Source: Stenocarpella maydis
Lineage: Eukaryota; Ascomycota; Sordariomycetes; Diaporthales; Diaporthaceae
Direction: 5' to 3'
Assembly: GCA_002270565.1 (NCBI GenBank)
Contig: NQMI01000007.1
Coordinates: 620,001 to 684,000, forward strand
Length of the DNA stretch: 64,000 nt
Shown: positions 45,700 to 58,147 of the stretch, piece by piece
How the letters are laid out: the number at the start of each line of letters is the position of its first letter
Position numbering within the stretch: position 1 is the first letter of the stretch
Translations under genes and position numbers: made by a program
The notes under the pieces: model-generated
The model's database searches: none
Seen by the model: only the letters and a program-made list of their open reading frames with translations
Told to the model about the DNA's origin: nothing

Positions 45700-46327
45700 T
45701 ATTAGTATAGTTGATTTTAGTATAAATTTATTAGAATTCTATAGTATAGTTAATTACTGAGTCGCGCTATTTGCAATTCGCTAGGTCTCTTTCTACTTGT
45801 TATTCCTCATTTAGGTCCTAAAATAGGGACCTAAGGGCATCCTTATAGCCTTTATAACTGCTAAAAATTTACTATATTTTAAGCTTACAGGCTTTAAATG
45901 ACTCTACATTAATAAAGTCGGTTAGATAGGATTTAAACCAAGCTAAGGCTTATTCTTTAAGGAAAGAGGATATATGCATAACCCTTTTTCCGCTAGGCTA
46001 TATATCTAACCTATAGAAGCACTAATAGGCCCTAACCTGCATTAGGTATACCTAAAGTTATTTAGTAGTTCCGTTATAAGGGGCTAAAGTATTAAGCTTG
46101 ATATATTCCTTCATTTGGATTAGGGTGTTAATAATATTAGCTCCTACTTAAAGGGTAGTAATTTCTTATTAAAGCTGTTTAACTTTCATATTATATTAAG
46201 CTCATCCTTTTATAAGGAAGTGCAGCTGCTTAACCTTATTAACTAGTTCCTAGATATAGGGGTCTAGAGTCTCATTATTAGTAAGTTCATTTAGCTTATA
46301 GAGAAGGTTGTAAGTAGGGGTGATTAT
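45700..46327 (-). pseudogene. RIP-mutated retrotransposon gag fragment, copy B
   Basis: On the minus strand the frame reads YLMQVRAY, then a stop, KRVMHISSFLKE, a stop, and ALAWFKSYLTDFINVESFKACKLKI, which is the retrotransposon gag core (W...YL.DF). Stops replace Gln or Trp. The start corresponding to copy A's ATG reads ATA. The element lies head to head with copy A, so 45055-45290 and 46205-46460 form an inverted repeat of about 240 nt. Confidence 0.75.
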
Positions 46328-46469
46328 TCTAGAGTCTGATATTATAAAGGGTTCTATATATAATCTTGCTTAAAGTCCGTATAGTGATATATAAATAAGA
46401 GTTATTAAAATATAATAATTAGAGGATTTCTGAGTATATTAAACCTAAAAGATCAAGAGTTTTCTGATA

Positions 46470-46995
46470 AATATGTGCTATAGAATAGCATTCAGTTCAG
46501 CGTGTGTTTCGGCAGGGTCGCAGTGTGGTGCTCTGAGGCGAATTGGGACGATTGACAATGGTCTGGACAACTTTGTATTGAATTAAGTTGGGCTTCTGTA
46601 AGCCCTCCTTATATACCCTCCGACCTCGTCTCACCCCTGGGCACGCTGCGGTAGGCTCTGGTGCAAATTTGCAAATGCCGGAGAATTCGCCCTTCCAACA
46701 CACCATCTTTGGTTCCAAGCCACCAGCCAACCATAGCCCTGGCAATGCCCAAATTAAGTACATACAAACTTCAGAAATCAGGCTATCCAATGCACTAAGT
46801 CATATACTTTTTGGGTAAGAAATAAGGGTAATGCAGAGGTCTGAATTAAGGTGCAAATGCAGGCCAAAATAATCGACTCACGGCCACCAAACTCATCTTG
46901 CGTCGCGCACGCACTGGGCGTACTTAGCGAAAATCGCCTGACTCGCAAGTCTAGGGTAACTCCTTGCAGGAAGTGCCAACGCCCTGCTGAGCGGT
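46470..46995. other. non-RIP island between transposon fragments
   Basis: This 0.5-kb segment has ordinary base composition and few TpA excesses, unlike both sides. Two short frames (46588-46818 plus; 46497-46790 minus) overlap and have no motif. It may be host DNA or a later insertion. Confidence 0.55.
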
Positions 46996-47004
46996 TCCGT
47001 TTAA

Positions 47005-47403
47005 CAAGTTTATATTTAGAATATATTATTAGGCGGTAGTTAAGTAATATTATTAACTAATAATAATTACTAGCTGTAAGGCTATCTAATCCTGGGATTA
47101 AATACTTAAATTAATGATTAAAGAGTTTATTCTATAGAAACTATCTACTATGGTAATAACCATATCCATATATATGTTCCGACTCTTTAGTGGCTTGATG
47201 GAATTAATGGTAATGCTATTAACTGGGTGCTGCTTGATGGAATTGATATAGATCCTATTGATCCGGGTGGGTCCTTAACCCTAACCCTGATAAGGTAGTA
47301 TTACTGATTGGATTAGGTGGGGCGCTCTTTTCAGGGGCCACTTCCCGACCTACGGGGTTATCTTCTGCGGTAGCCAGCCGCCAATGTGTGTTAGCTCATA
47401 ACA
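47005..47403 (-). mobile_element. solo LTR, copy B orientation
   Basis: The reverse complement begins TGTTATGAGCTAACAC and matches copy A over nearly 400 nt, including GCGGCTGGCTACCGCAGAAG, the double TTAGGG stretch and ATAGTAGATAGTTT. It is less AT-shifted at some sites and more at others than copy A. No matching internal sequence is attached on its left, so it stands as a solo or truncated LTR. Confidence 0.85.
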
Positions 47404-47520
47404 TGATTACTGTTAGTTAACAATATTGCTCAACAACCGCCTAATAACGTATTCCGAATATAAACCCTTGATATTTCAGGTTTAATGTACTCGGAAATCC
47501 TTTGATCATTATAATTATAT
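47404..47520 (+). mobile_element. third LTR 3' end plus leader fragment, copy C
   Basis: Forward sequence (TTAGTTAACAATATTGCTCAA...ATATTTCAGGTTTAATGTAC) matches the 3' part of copy A's LTR and the start of its leader, and keeps more C and G than copy A. It starts exactly where copy B ends, so pieces of at least three elements are joined. Confidence 0.8.
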
Positions 47521-48172
47521 CTTTATAATATCTTTAAACTAAATAATCTTTGTTTTCAAGTAAAGCGCTTTTTTTAGCTTTATTTTAATATAGGATTAAT
47601 TTATTTCAAATGTATTGTAGAGGTATAGCGTATAGAACTATTGGAATTTAAGGAGAACTTAAGAATTGAGGTGTATTGTCTCATGCGCGTCGTTAGCGTG
47701 GTTTTGATACTCTCGTACGTAAGTCAGAATAAGAACCCTGGAAGGGCCAATGCGGCTAATCGGATTTTCATGGTCCAATTGTCTCGCATGAGCACACGCC
47801 AGACTAGCGTCATCTGCAACCCCTCTTGTCGTCCAACCGTCATCTCGACAGTCAGCCAAGCAAGCTTTCAGGCTTCAAGGCTTCAGACAACATTGAACGC
47901 CCTCGGCTCAAGGCCCCACCCGTTGAGCTCACCAAACAGCTCCAGCACACGCGCGCACAAGGCGTCGACACGCTGACACGACTCAGTCGCCCGCATCCGC
48001 CCCCAATTCGCCCCTCGTTGGCCCCTCGTTGGCCCCGTCCTGGATCCGCGGCCCACACAAGCGTAACCACAACAAGCTGAAGGGTGGTCCGGAGTACACA
48101 CGGCAATCCGCCTGCTGTGACCCGGCCCAGACCGGCAGGGGAGACCCGGGAACATTAATAGGCCCCTCCTCC
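47521..48172. other. promoter region of the Zn2Cys6 gene
   Basis: AT-rich at the left and GC-rich at the right; the composition boundary is near 47640. Overlapping frames on the opposite strand (47883-48491) are shadows of the gene. Confidence 0.55.
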
Positions 48173-49683
48173 ATGGCCCGAAACCAAGCCCCGAAGTACC
48201 GGACCCTGCTCCCGACCGCCTGCCGCGCAGGCCAGTCCTCACCACCCACGCCCTCGTCCGTCTCGAGCCCGCTGCCGAAGCGCAAGTCCACGCGCATCGC
48301 ATGCAAGGAGTGCCATGAGAAGAAGAGAAAAGTGAGGAGACTCGCTTCCCCAGCACTTGGCCTGAATCTAATGCCTTTCCTTCCCCTGTTGCCCAGTGCG
48401 ATGGCCAGAAGCCCTCTTGCAGCGCCTGCAGGCGCCACGGGCAGCCATGCAGATACCGCAGTGACACGTCGACCATCTCGGGCGAGTCCATAAGGGACGA
48501 GCTCGAGGACCTCCGCGCCCGCTACCTCGTCCTCGAGTCGTTCGTAACCGAACTAAGGACTGCCTCGCATGTTTGCGCCCTCGATGCTTTGCGAAGGCTG
48601 AGATTGTCGCCCTCGGGCATGCCACCGGACGTGGAGCCTCCGCCCCGGCAACCAGGGCTGTCATCATCCGTGAGCACGGAAAACGGATTAAATTCGCCTT
48701 TATCTGAGCCTGATCCTGTCGATCTCGTACCCTTCTCGGAGGACTCAGACCTCATCCAAGGGCCAAGTTCTCCCGGGGTTGAGACAACTCCTGTCATCCT
48801 CGACCGCACAGCCCATCCTCGTTGCGCTCTAGACCTGGGCTCTGCCTCGCAGCTCATTCCACGTCTCAATCCCGTCAATATAGCTTCTGACCCCCGTCTT
48901 AAAGGCCTCGACATATCATTTTGGACCGTGGTCCCTGTCACTGACCTCTTTGCTACCAATGCCATATCATCATATCTGAGAAGTGACCACCATGTCTGGG
49001 AATTATTTGATGCTGATTACTTCCTTTCTGATCTTATCTGCCAGAAATCAGACTTCTGTTCGTCTTTCCTCGTCAACTGCCTCTTGGCGTTCGCATCGGT
49101 ATGTTTTTGCCCCCCAGGTCCACCCCCTTGAAGCGTACAAACTCGCTGACCCTTCAGCAAACATATGCCACCGATTTCCCAAGCGCCACTAGCAAGGGCG
49201 TCGAGTTCGAGACGGCAGCTGGCGTCCTGTGGCGGGAAGATGATAAGCGTTTGGACTCGGAGACGGCTCTGACCGACCTTATCCTGCTCTACCTCTGCTT
49301 CGCTGCCCGCTGGGAGTCCGACAGCGCCGACGACTGCCTGCGGCAGGCCTCTGGCATGGCCGCCCGGATGAAGCTGTTTGGGGTGGATGAGAGGATCTCC
49401 GACTTGGATATATCACTGCTCAGGGCTGGCAAGAGGAGCTCCATGGCCCACGCTGCCTGGGGCGCCTTCAACTCAATGAGGTGAGGATGCCTTGTTATTA
49501 CAGATGCTAAGAGGAAGCTGCCTGCTGACATGTTCTGCAATGCATAGTATGCACAGATGGCGCCAGCTTGGTGATTTGACGTCGCTCCCACCGCTCATGT
49601 CGAACCCGGGGATGATGCGTGTCATGGAAGTGTGCGATGAAGGCCTGAGCGAGGAAGGTGATCCTGCAAATACGACAGAATGA
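48173..49683 (+). CDS. Zn2Cys6 transcription factor, short C-terminus
   Basis: Exons 48173-48331, 48397-49098, 49158-49480 and 49548-49683 give 439 aa. Intron 1 (65 nt) splits the zinc cluster: Cys44, 47 in exon 1 and Cys54, 61, 64, 71 in exon 2 make the six-Cys DNA-binding domain, with a basic loop (HEKKRK). A leucine-rich stretch (ELEDLRARYLVLESFV) after it is a likely dimer helix. Later sequence (LRSDHHVWELFDADYFLSDL, CLLAFAS, LYLCFAARWESDSADDCLRQASGMA) matches the fungal_trans-like middle homology region. The frame ends with SNPGMMRVMEVCDEG soon after GAFNSM, much earlier than the 600-900 aa usual in this family, so the gene is probably truncated or the last intron is wrong. It sits beside the RIP-decayed repeats. 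Confidence 0.8.
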
Positions 49684-51757
49684 AATGCCGTACTTCGGTT
49701 CTGAAAATACTAGCCGCACACTTTGGCTTCGTACTCTCAAGTTCAGCGCGGCCTCAGGTAATCGCCGGGATATCTGAACAGGTTTCACGGAGTATCAATG
49801 CCTCCACTACCAAATGAGCTGACTCTCAATGCGGCCAAGGTAAATCAGCACCATTCAGGCTCGATTGCCATATGTTTGTTGGCTCGGTATTGACAGCCGA
49901 TAGTATTTACTACACTTGGATATCGGGAGGAGAGAATTTAGCGATAGGAAGTTTCAATCATGCTCGTGTAAACAATGCGCGAGTGGAAACTCTACAAGAG
50001 TGGCACCGCGACTCGTCTAAGGATAACAGCTTGAGCAGAGCTTGAGGTGATTTTTGTTAAATAATATGAGAAGTCCTGGATAGCAGGCCGCCAGTCACAT
50101 GTGTCTTTGAATCGGCCGATACCTAACGTAAATGTTCCTGTTCAATGCCTCAGTTACGCCTTCTCTAGTGTTCAGCACCCCGGTCAGTAATGAGAGCAGG
50201 GAGATAGATGTACCCAGGTAATGTATGCACTCATTTAGATACTCTCCACGAAATTGTACAGGAAGTGTATCATGGTATGCATGTCTCAGAGGTCAGAGGC
50301 GTAACAGTTTTGTAGAATGACATTGATAGCTCGTTTGCAGTCGGGGGTGGCCGGAATCTGGGCCGCCCACGTTCGTTACTCAACAGGACGGGGAGGACGG
50401 ATGCCGATTGCGGGTTTCTGTTCCCCTGGAGCGCAGAAAAGCCGTCGGGGAATTTTCTAGGCCCGGGACCTGGCCGTTGACATCTGGAAAAGCACATACC
50501 CCTCCCTGGTTAAGAATTAGTCGGACTGCCATCAATGCGGCTCAGCGCCCAGACTAGCAACGGAGCTAAGAAAGAAAGGGCTAGTTGGGCGAGGGCAGAC
50601 GGTGCCACCACTTGAGGCCCCTTTTTACATAGTCCTCAAAAATGAGGGAGATCAGGTGTCGCGCTAAACGGAGTTGGGCGACTTCAGGTGACTGATTCTT
50701 GTAACGACGACATACAGTTTACATCATGTTAAGCCGTGGATATGCTGAGCTCAAGATTTATTGCCTTAATTGCCCCCAACTTATTCGTCCAAGAGTCGCA
50801 ACCCACGCACTCAACAAGTCTGCTCGAGTGGCGACCGCCTGAAACGAAAGAAAGCTAGAGTACCTAAGACGCAAATCCGTGAGGGCGGGAGATCCCTGTC
50901 CTTGGTTCACGAGTCTCCCCACTTTTCGAATCTGGGGCCCGCGCTCCACCTGTTGGGTAACGACGTGGCTGTTCGCGTTCCTGGCTTATCCATCTACACA
51001 CATGGTAGAATAGTGAGAGAATGGGCGACCCTGGGCGTATGCATGAGAGAGCCCTTGAGCATCAGCTGTTGTCAGGGCCCATCACAGTCCACTGGTGTTC
51101 TTCACCCATGCGGAGGAAAATGTGCCCTGAGCCTGGCATGCGAGGTCATGTGTCTAGAACCTTGGTCCCATATTTTCCCCGTGGGAGAAAAATGGAGAAA
51201 CTGCTGACGACTGGGATATTTGACCGAGGCACAGAGAAACCCCTGCCCACAGGTGATCATCCCCACGCGTCGGCAACTTTGCCTGGCATTCACCTAGAGC
51301 CGACGGCCAGGGTATTTAACTTTTCTCTTGCCAAATGTCGATCCCTACCTGAGTAATGGTACTTGTTTCTGACAATTGGCGCCGTATGTACTCGTAGAAG
51401 TTAAGAGGAAAAAAGCCGGTTCCTCGGTGCCGAGACTATGGGGTTGGGAGGCAGGTCCCCGATCGAAGGCGGTTCTTGTTAGCCGGAAGAGGGCAAAGAG
51501 CCGTGAGACCAAGCGTCTTTGCCAAGCCATGCTGCGGTACCCCGGCCAGAAAGTGGGAGGCTTCTCCTAGTGTAGAGAACTGGCACCTGACAAGAGTCCG
51601 GTCATGCTTCTTTTTCAACGTGAAGGGTCTGTAAACCGCGTCTCTTAAAAGGGTCGCGCCCGCCGTTTTGTTGCGCGAATTTGACCTCTACCATTGGCCA
51701 TATCGGACTGTCTAGGAGTAAGGGGTCGCAGACCTGAACACGCCCACCGACACCACC
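49684..51757. other. 2.1-kb intergenic region before the sugar porter
   Basis: No gene is supported. The plus-strand frame 50770-51207 has no motif. Part of this stretch could once have encoded the missing C-terminus of the transcription factor, but no matching frame was recognised. Confidence 0.5.
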
Positions 51758-54024
51758 ATGGCGACGTATCACGACGGAGAGAAGGAAGTCCACGAGGTGG
51801 TGGGCTACGACGGCGAAAAGCCGAGCGGTAAGGTCAAGAATGTCAACACGCAATCAGTCGCACTCGCGGCTGCAATTGCAGCCCAGAAGCCCAAACTTCT
51901 GAGCCCCAACATGATCAAGCTCTACCTCATCATGTCCGTCGGGTATCTTGTGTCGACCATGAACGGTTTCGGTATGCATGCAACGCCGACATGGCCACAC
52001 CCCGCCGCTAACACACACGACAGACTCCTCGCTCATGGGTGCCATCAACGCAATGGACCCGTACCAGCACGATATGGGGCTTAGTGGGGCCGGATCCAGC
52101 TCTGGCATCGTCTTTATCGTCTACAACCTCGGGCAAATCGCGGCCTTCCCATTCTGTGGCCTTCTTGCTGATGGCTGGGGTCGCCGTATCTGCATATTTG
52201 TGGGCTGCTTCCTCGTTATCGTGGGCACTGCCATTCAGGGCTCGGCCCACGGCCTCCAGCAATTCATCGGTGGCCGCTTCGTCCTTGGATTCGGTGCGAG
52301 CATTGCCTCCGCTGCTGGCCCAGCTTATACCGTCGAGGTACGACTTTTCCCATCCTCTAGCCATGCTCCAAGATCTGAAACTGGCGGCTCGAAAGAGCGT
52401 TTTCGCATTATTCGTGGACTCCGAGGCTCTGAAGAGAAGTTGACTTGCTGACGGAGTTCAAAGCTCGCCCACCCTGCATACCGCGGAGTCATGGCCGGCA
52501 TGTATAACAATTTCTGGTGGCTGGGCAACATTCTCGCCGGCTGGACGACCTACGGGACGAACCTCCATCTCAAATCATCCTGGGCTTGGCGCATCCCAAC
52601 TATCATCCAGGCAGGAATGCCCACCATTGTTATGTGCTTGATCATGTTCTTCCCCGAGTCCCCGCGCTGGCTTATTGCCCATGACCGCGGCGAGGAGGCG
52701 CTCGAAATCCTGGCAAAGTACCACGGCGACGGCGACCCGAACTCGGCGATCCCGCAGCTTCAGTACCATGAGATCGTCGAAGACAACAAGCTCACGCGCG
52801 ATGAGAACCCGTGGTGGGACTTCCGCGAGCTGGTTCACACGCGCGCCGCGAGATATCGACTGGCCATGGTCATCGGGATGGCCTTCATCGGACAATGTGA
52901 GTCCCTCTCCCTGTTATGGAAAAGGCGGAATGACCTCCTCATGCCTCAACGAAGCCTCACACCGCGCGGCGGGAGGCGGTCATGGGCCGACGAGCGCGCA
53001 CGAGGAAGCCAATTGCTGACGGGGCTTTGATAGGGTCTGGAAACAATGTCGTTAGTTACTTCATGCCGGAGATGTTTGAATCAGCAGGAATCACCGATAC
53101 GAACACGCAGCTCCTACTGAACGCTATCAACCCCATTTTCTCCATGATCGCGGCTGTCTACGGCGCAAGCCTTTTGGATAAGCTCGGCAGGAGGAAGATG
53201 ATGCTTTGGGGTCTCTCTGGCGCCCTGTTTTTCTACGTCCTCTTGACTGCGTTCGCGGCGAATGCCAACATTAACCCCAACCTCGGTTACGGTGTTATCG
53301 TATCCATCTGTATGCAACACCCTTCCGAGCTTATTTGCGTGGCAGCGAGGAGCCATGCGCGACAAACATGTTCTGTGTTTACTGACTTGGCCATTAATAG
53401 ACTGTTTCGGCATATTCTTCGCCTGGGGCTTCACTCCTCTGCAGACACTGTACAGCGTCGAGTGCCTGGAAAACCGGACCAGAGCGAAGGGCTCGGGTCT
53501 GAATTTCCTGTTCTTGAACGTCGCAATGTAAGCAAATCTCGGTGGAAATTATGCCTACTCCGAAACAGGTGCCCCGGCCCTCATCAGGCTACGGCTTTCG
53601 AGGCATTTAGTGCATGAGTGCATGGCGTTGGGGCTCCCTGGTCCCTCCATTTTCTTCATTGGTACATGAGAGCTGACGAAAATTACTGGAAAGGGTCGTC
53701 AATACTTATGGAATAGCCGTCGGGATTCAGGCCATTGCGTGGAGGCTTTATATCATCTATTGGTAAGCACATTCTTCTCCATGCGAGTACCCTTTGGGTT
53801 TCACCACATCGCTCTAGAACCCCGTGGGAATTTACTAACACACATGAAGCGTCTGGATCGCGATCGAGATGGTTATCATATACTTCTTCTTCGTCGAGAC
53901 CGCCGGCAAGACACTGGAGGAGTTGGGCGAGATCTTCGAAGCCCCCAACCCGAGGAAGGCCAGTACAAAGAAAGTCAAGGTGGGGTTGGACGAAGATGGC
54001 AGGGTCATCAACGTCGACTCTTAA
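51758..54024 (+). CDS. MFS sugar porter, lactose-permease-like
   Basis: Seven exons (51758-51971, 52024-52337, 52464-52896, 53034-53309, 53401-53527, 53694-53762, 53850-54024) give 535 aa. Sugar-porter motifs: DGWGRR after helix 2, [30 protein letters not shown] before the central loop, DKLGRRK in the second half and [10 protein letters not shown] at the end of helix 12. The N-terminus has a charged tail of about 50 residues, and the C-terminus ends [14 protein letters not shown]. Fungal relatives with this pattern take up lactose, cellobiose or other disaccharides and sometimes act in cellulase induction. Each intron is short (52-166 nt) and in phase. It is followed 1 kb downstream by GH74 on the same strand. 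An exact TACCTAGGTA lies 72 nt beyond the stop. Confidence 0.95.
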
Positions 54025-55057
54025 GGATTCTCGGAAAAACTCCTGGCGGTGGAGAAGAATTCGCGGGTGCGAAAGGTGTGGCAGATTAAACAGTACTACC
54101 TAGGTACTTCGCCCGCACATTTCAAAGAGCATCCAGCACGTCTTACTAGTGACTGGGCTTTCAGGCTTTCTTGCGCTCAGTATTCTATATCCCATGATGT
54201 CCTAAGACCTATGACGGCCCTCGTCCCGTCAGGTCGACTGCGTTCGGTGCAGCCCTCAACTCAAGAGTGAGAGAATAAAGAGGTCTGCCTGGAATCTTCA
54301 CAACTAATCACTTGAGAATCAAAGTAGCGATTGGTCCATAATCATATTCTAAATTTCTGCTGACCACACGCAGGGCTGACCCCCACGAGCGTACCTAAGG
54401 AGCTAGTCAAATTAACGTCACGCTCGAGCTGCACAGGACAACATCGACTTTGTCGTTTATCGGAACGCAAAGGCGGGAAAATAAGTCATCTCGTGGTCCA
54501 CTGAGCTGGTTCGGGGACCTGCCGATCGTCTGGCCACAGCACTACCATTCACAGCAGCTGCAAGGTGGACCCCTGGACCACAGAAATGAACCACTCTCTA
54601 CCTTTACCCCCCCCCCCTTTCCCAAAACGACCCTTGCGGAAGCACATCTTCCACATAAATGGCGGGTCGACGGGAGGCACACTTATTCTCGAACTTTGAT
54701 AAGGGCCACATTTTCCCACCAGGAGAATAATGGGCAACGATCATTTGTGGGAAATCCTCATGTTGTCCAGCGGGAAAGGCTCCGTTGCCCGGTCTGTCTC
54801 CTTCCTCTCAGTGCCACCACGGTCTCCTTTGGGATGGCGGCACCTGGTAACATGATGCTTTGGCACTGACATTTCGGCACGTCGGGAACTCTTCGTTTCT
54901 TGGTACCGCAAAGGTTGGCTTCGGGACAGATATTGACTTGATATTAGCCCTATAAACATACCCATCCTCCCGGCTCCAGCTGGCAAAGAGCAGACGCCGA
55001 GTAAGCACCATATTGGCTCTCTAATCGCAAGCCCACGTGGCTTCAATATCCTTCGAG
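54025..55057. other. intergenic 1 kb, promoter side of GH74
   Basis: No gene is seen. A run of 11 C is at 54607-54617 and TACCTAGGTA at 54097-54106. Confidence 0.55.
54951..54956 (+). promoter_or_regulatory. TATA box of the GH74 gene
   Basis: TATAAA lies 107 nt before the start codon, in a normal position. Confidence 0.45.
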
Positions 55058-57765
55058 ATGAAGTATCTCCAGGCGCTGCAGCTATTCGCTGCGGCAGCAC
55101 TGCCTGTTAGAGCAGCCTTCTCATGGAGCAATGTTAAGTTGGGAGGTGGAGGAGGTTTCGTGCCGGGCATATCTTTCCACCCCAAGACCAAGGGCCTGGC
55201 ATACGCGAGGACAGATATTGGTGGCCTGTACAGGCTCAACGCTGATGAGTCATGGACAGCCATCACAGACAGCATAACCACAGATGCAAATTGGTAAGAC
55301 AGGCACTCGGAAACAAGTCTAAAATCTACTAATGCTGGCATCTCAGGAATCGATGGGGTGTTGATGCCTTGGCCCTGGACCCTCAGGATGACACAAAAGT
55401 CTACGTCGCGCTGGGAATGTACACCAATAGGTTCGTCCTGCACTGCCATTCTAAACGAATTGTTCATAGAGGTGCTGATCTTAAACCAGCTGGGACCCAA
55501 ATAATGGCACCATCGCCCGCAGCTCTGACAAGGGCGCAACGTGGAGTTTTGCAAGTCTTCCGTTCAAGGTCGGAGGAAATATGCCCGGTAGGGGCATGGG
55601 GGAACGTTTAGCAGTGGATCCCGCCAACTCGAAGATCATCTACTTCGGCGCTCGCAGCGGCCGCGGCCTTTGGAAGTCGACGGACGGAGGCGTGACGTTC
55701 AGCAAGGTTTCCTCCTTCACCGCCACGGGCACCTACATCGCCGACCCCAAGGACGCCAGTGGATACAACAGCGACATCCAAGGGCTTGCATTTGTTACCT
55801 TCGACTCTACTTCAGCGGTCACTAATGGGGCAACATCGAGGATATTCGTTGGCACCACAAGCAACGGCACTCAGCAGGCGGTCTGGCAGTCTACTGATGC
55901 CGGCGCGACGTGGAGCGCGGTCGCCGGCCAACCTGCAGCCTTCTTCCCCCACAAAGCTAGGTTGCAGCCTGCAGAGAAGGCGCTGTACTTGACCTATTCC
56001 GACGGCTCTGGACCGTACGACGGTACCAACGGTGGTGTGTATAGGTACAGCTTGACTAACAACACCTGGACAAACATCACACCGGTTTCGGGCTCGAACC
56101 TTTACTTCGGCTTTGGTGGGCTGGGGCTGGACATGCTCAAGCCGGGAACGCTGGTGGTGGCGGCACTCAACTCGTGGTGGCCTGAAGCCCAGCTGTTTCG
56201 TTCCACCGACTCGGGTGCGACTTGGTCGGTTCTGTGGGAGTGGACAAGCTACCCAGCTATGAACCGTTACTACAGTATTTCAACGCCGCTGGCTCCGTGG
56301 GTCTACAAGAGCTTCATCTCCAGACCCGACGCGGAGCAGCTCGGATGGATGATCGAGGCGCTGGAGATTGACCCATTCGACAGCAACCACTGGCTATATG
56401 GCACAGGCCTGACTGTGTATGGCGGGCATGACCTGACAAAGTGGGACACGGCACACAACATAAGCATCCAATCTCTGGCGGACGGGATTGAAGAGTTTTC
56501 TGTCCAGAGCGTAGTGTCTGCGCCGGGTGGAAGTGAGCTCCTGGCAGCTGTGGGAGATGACAACGGGTTCACTTTCAAGACCGCAGATGACTTGAAGACC
56601 AGTCCCGCGTCCACGTGGGAGGACCCTTTCTGGACCACATCTCCTGACGTTGGTGAGTAGTTCTGACATTATGCCATATGGAGCGTTCTTCACTTAACGG
56701 TTTGCTACAGACTACGCGGGTAACAAACCCGGCAACGTTGTCCGCATTGGAAACACGGCAGGATCGCAGCAGGTAGCTATCAGCAGCGACGGCGGCGCAA
56801 CCTGGAACATCAATTACGGCAGCAGCACGACAGACTATGGCGGACTCGTAGCTTACAGTGCGGACGCCGACACCATTGTTTGGTCCAGCTCGACTTCAGG
56901 TGTGCTGCGCTCCCAAAACCAGGGGAACTTCGCCGCTGTGACGGGGCTTGCTTCGGGGGCAGTCATTGCGAGCGACAAGCGTAACAACACCGTTTTCTAC
57001 GGCGGTGCTTCAGGCGCCTTTTACGTATCCACAAGCACTGGGACGTCCTTCAGCAAGGCCGGAGCTCTGGGGAGCGCAACCTCGGTGGTCGACATTGCGC
57101 CGCACCCAACCGTGGCGGGGACGGTGTATGTTTCCACTGACATTGGAATCTTCAAGTCCAGCAACTACGGCGCTGCCTTCACCCAGATATCGACCGCTCT
57201 CACAGCAACTCAACAGATCTCTCTGGGACTCGGCTCGGGGACATCCTGGAACCTCTACGCCTTCGGTAATGGTCCGGCAGGGAACAAGCTGTACGCGTCG
57301 GCGGACGACGGCAAGACATGGACGGACATCCAAGGATCGCAGGGCTTTGGCTCTATCGGCAGCTGTAAACTCGCAGGGAGCGCGAACAAGGCCGGGCAGG
57401 TCTATGTGGGCACCAACGGGCGCGGGGTCTTTTATGCGTCAGGGACGGTAAGTGGCGGCGGCGGCTCCTCCTCCAGCTCGTCAACAGCCAGCAGCACCAG
57501 CGCGGCGACTTCCAGGTCCTCGACGAGCTCCTCCACCGGTGCCGGGACGACCTCCTCATCGACAAGCTCCAGTAGTGCTAAAACAACAAGCAGCTCGACT
57601 AAGGTGACCACCACCGCCACGACGACGACGTCCAGCCCGCCCACGGCCACGTGTACGTCGACGAAATATGCGCAGTGTGGCGGGGTTGGGTTCACGGGTT
57701 GTGTGGTCTGCGAAAGCGGATCTACTTGCAAGGTGCAGAATGCGTACTACTCACAGTGCGTGTAG
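55058..57765 (+). CDS. GH74 xyloglucan-active endoglucanase with C-terminal CBM1
   Basis: Exons 55058-55293, 55347-55430, 55490-56652 and 56711-57765 give 845 aa. Residues 1-19 are a signal peptide (ending VRAA). The body is a double seven-blade propeller with repeated Asp-box-like motifs ([48 protein letters not shown]). The Asp in [10 protein letters not shown] and the one in [10 protein letters not shown] correspond, from recall, to the two catalytic acids of the family. A Ser/Thr-rich linker with poly-Ser runs leads to a CBM1 of about 36 residues ([11 protein letters not shown]...YYSQCV); only some usual aromatic positions are kept ([10 protein letters not shown] where Trp is common). The enzyme cleaves xyloglucan backbones outside the cell. 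The first Met at 55037 is alternative but precedes the signal peptide badly. Confidence 0.96.
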
Positions 57766-58147
57766 CCGAAGGACACGGAATAGGTCTCTCTTATAGAAGG
57801 GAGATAACTTTTCTGGTCCAAGGTACCTAACTACCAACAGCACAGAGATGAAAGCCTGAAGCTGCAGTTTCTTGCACATATTTTATTCTTGTCTATATAT
57901 TTTGGATCGCAAGGCCCTAGTACAAATGAACGCCACATTTGCCAGAAATGTTGCTAGGAGTCGAAATTAAATTCCTAGAGAAGAGACAGTATACTATCCT
58001 GCTCAGCATTAACTTCGACGAGCACTGCATTAAATTGGTACCCTCGGTCCAAGAGGTATTTCCCTAGCTGTACCTAGGTATCCTAAGTCCCTAGGTAAGC
58101 AGCTCCAGCAACGATGGCCAAGGAATCGTCGCGGGAGAAGGGCCTTG
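57766..58147. other. 3' flank of GH74
   Basis: Untranslated or intergenic sequence; TACCTAGGTA at 58071-58080 and a near copy at 58089. Confidence 0.6.

Noticed and set aside
47883..48491. 202-codon minus-strand frame
   Set aside because: Shadow of the Zn2Cys6 exon and its leader.
48173..57765. Secondary-metabolite gene cluster
   Set aside because: A regulator, transporters and a methyltransferase exist in the window, but no polyketide synthase, NRPS, terpene synthase or similar backbone gene.
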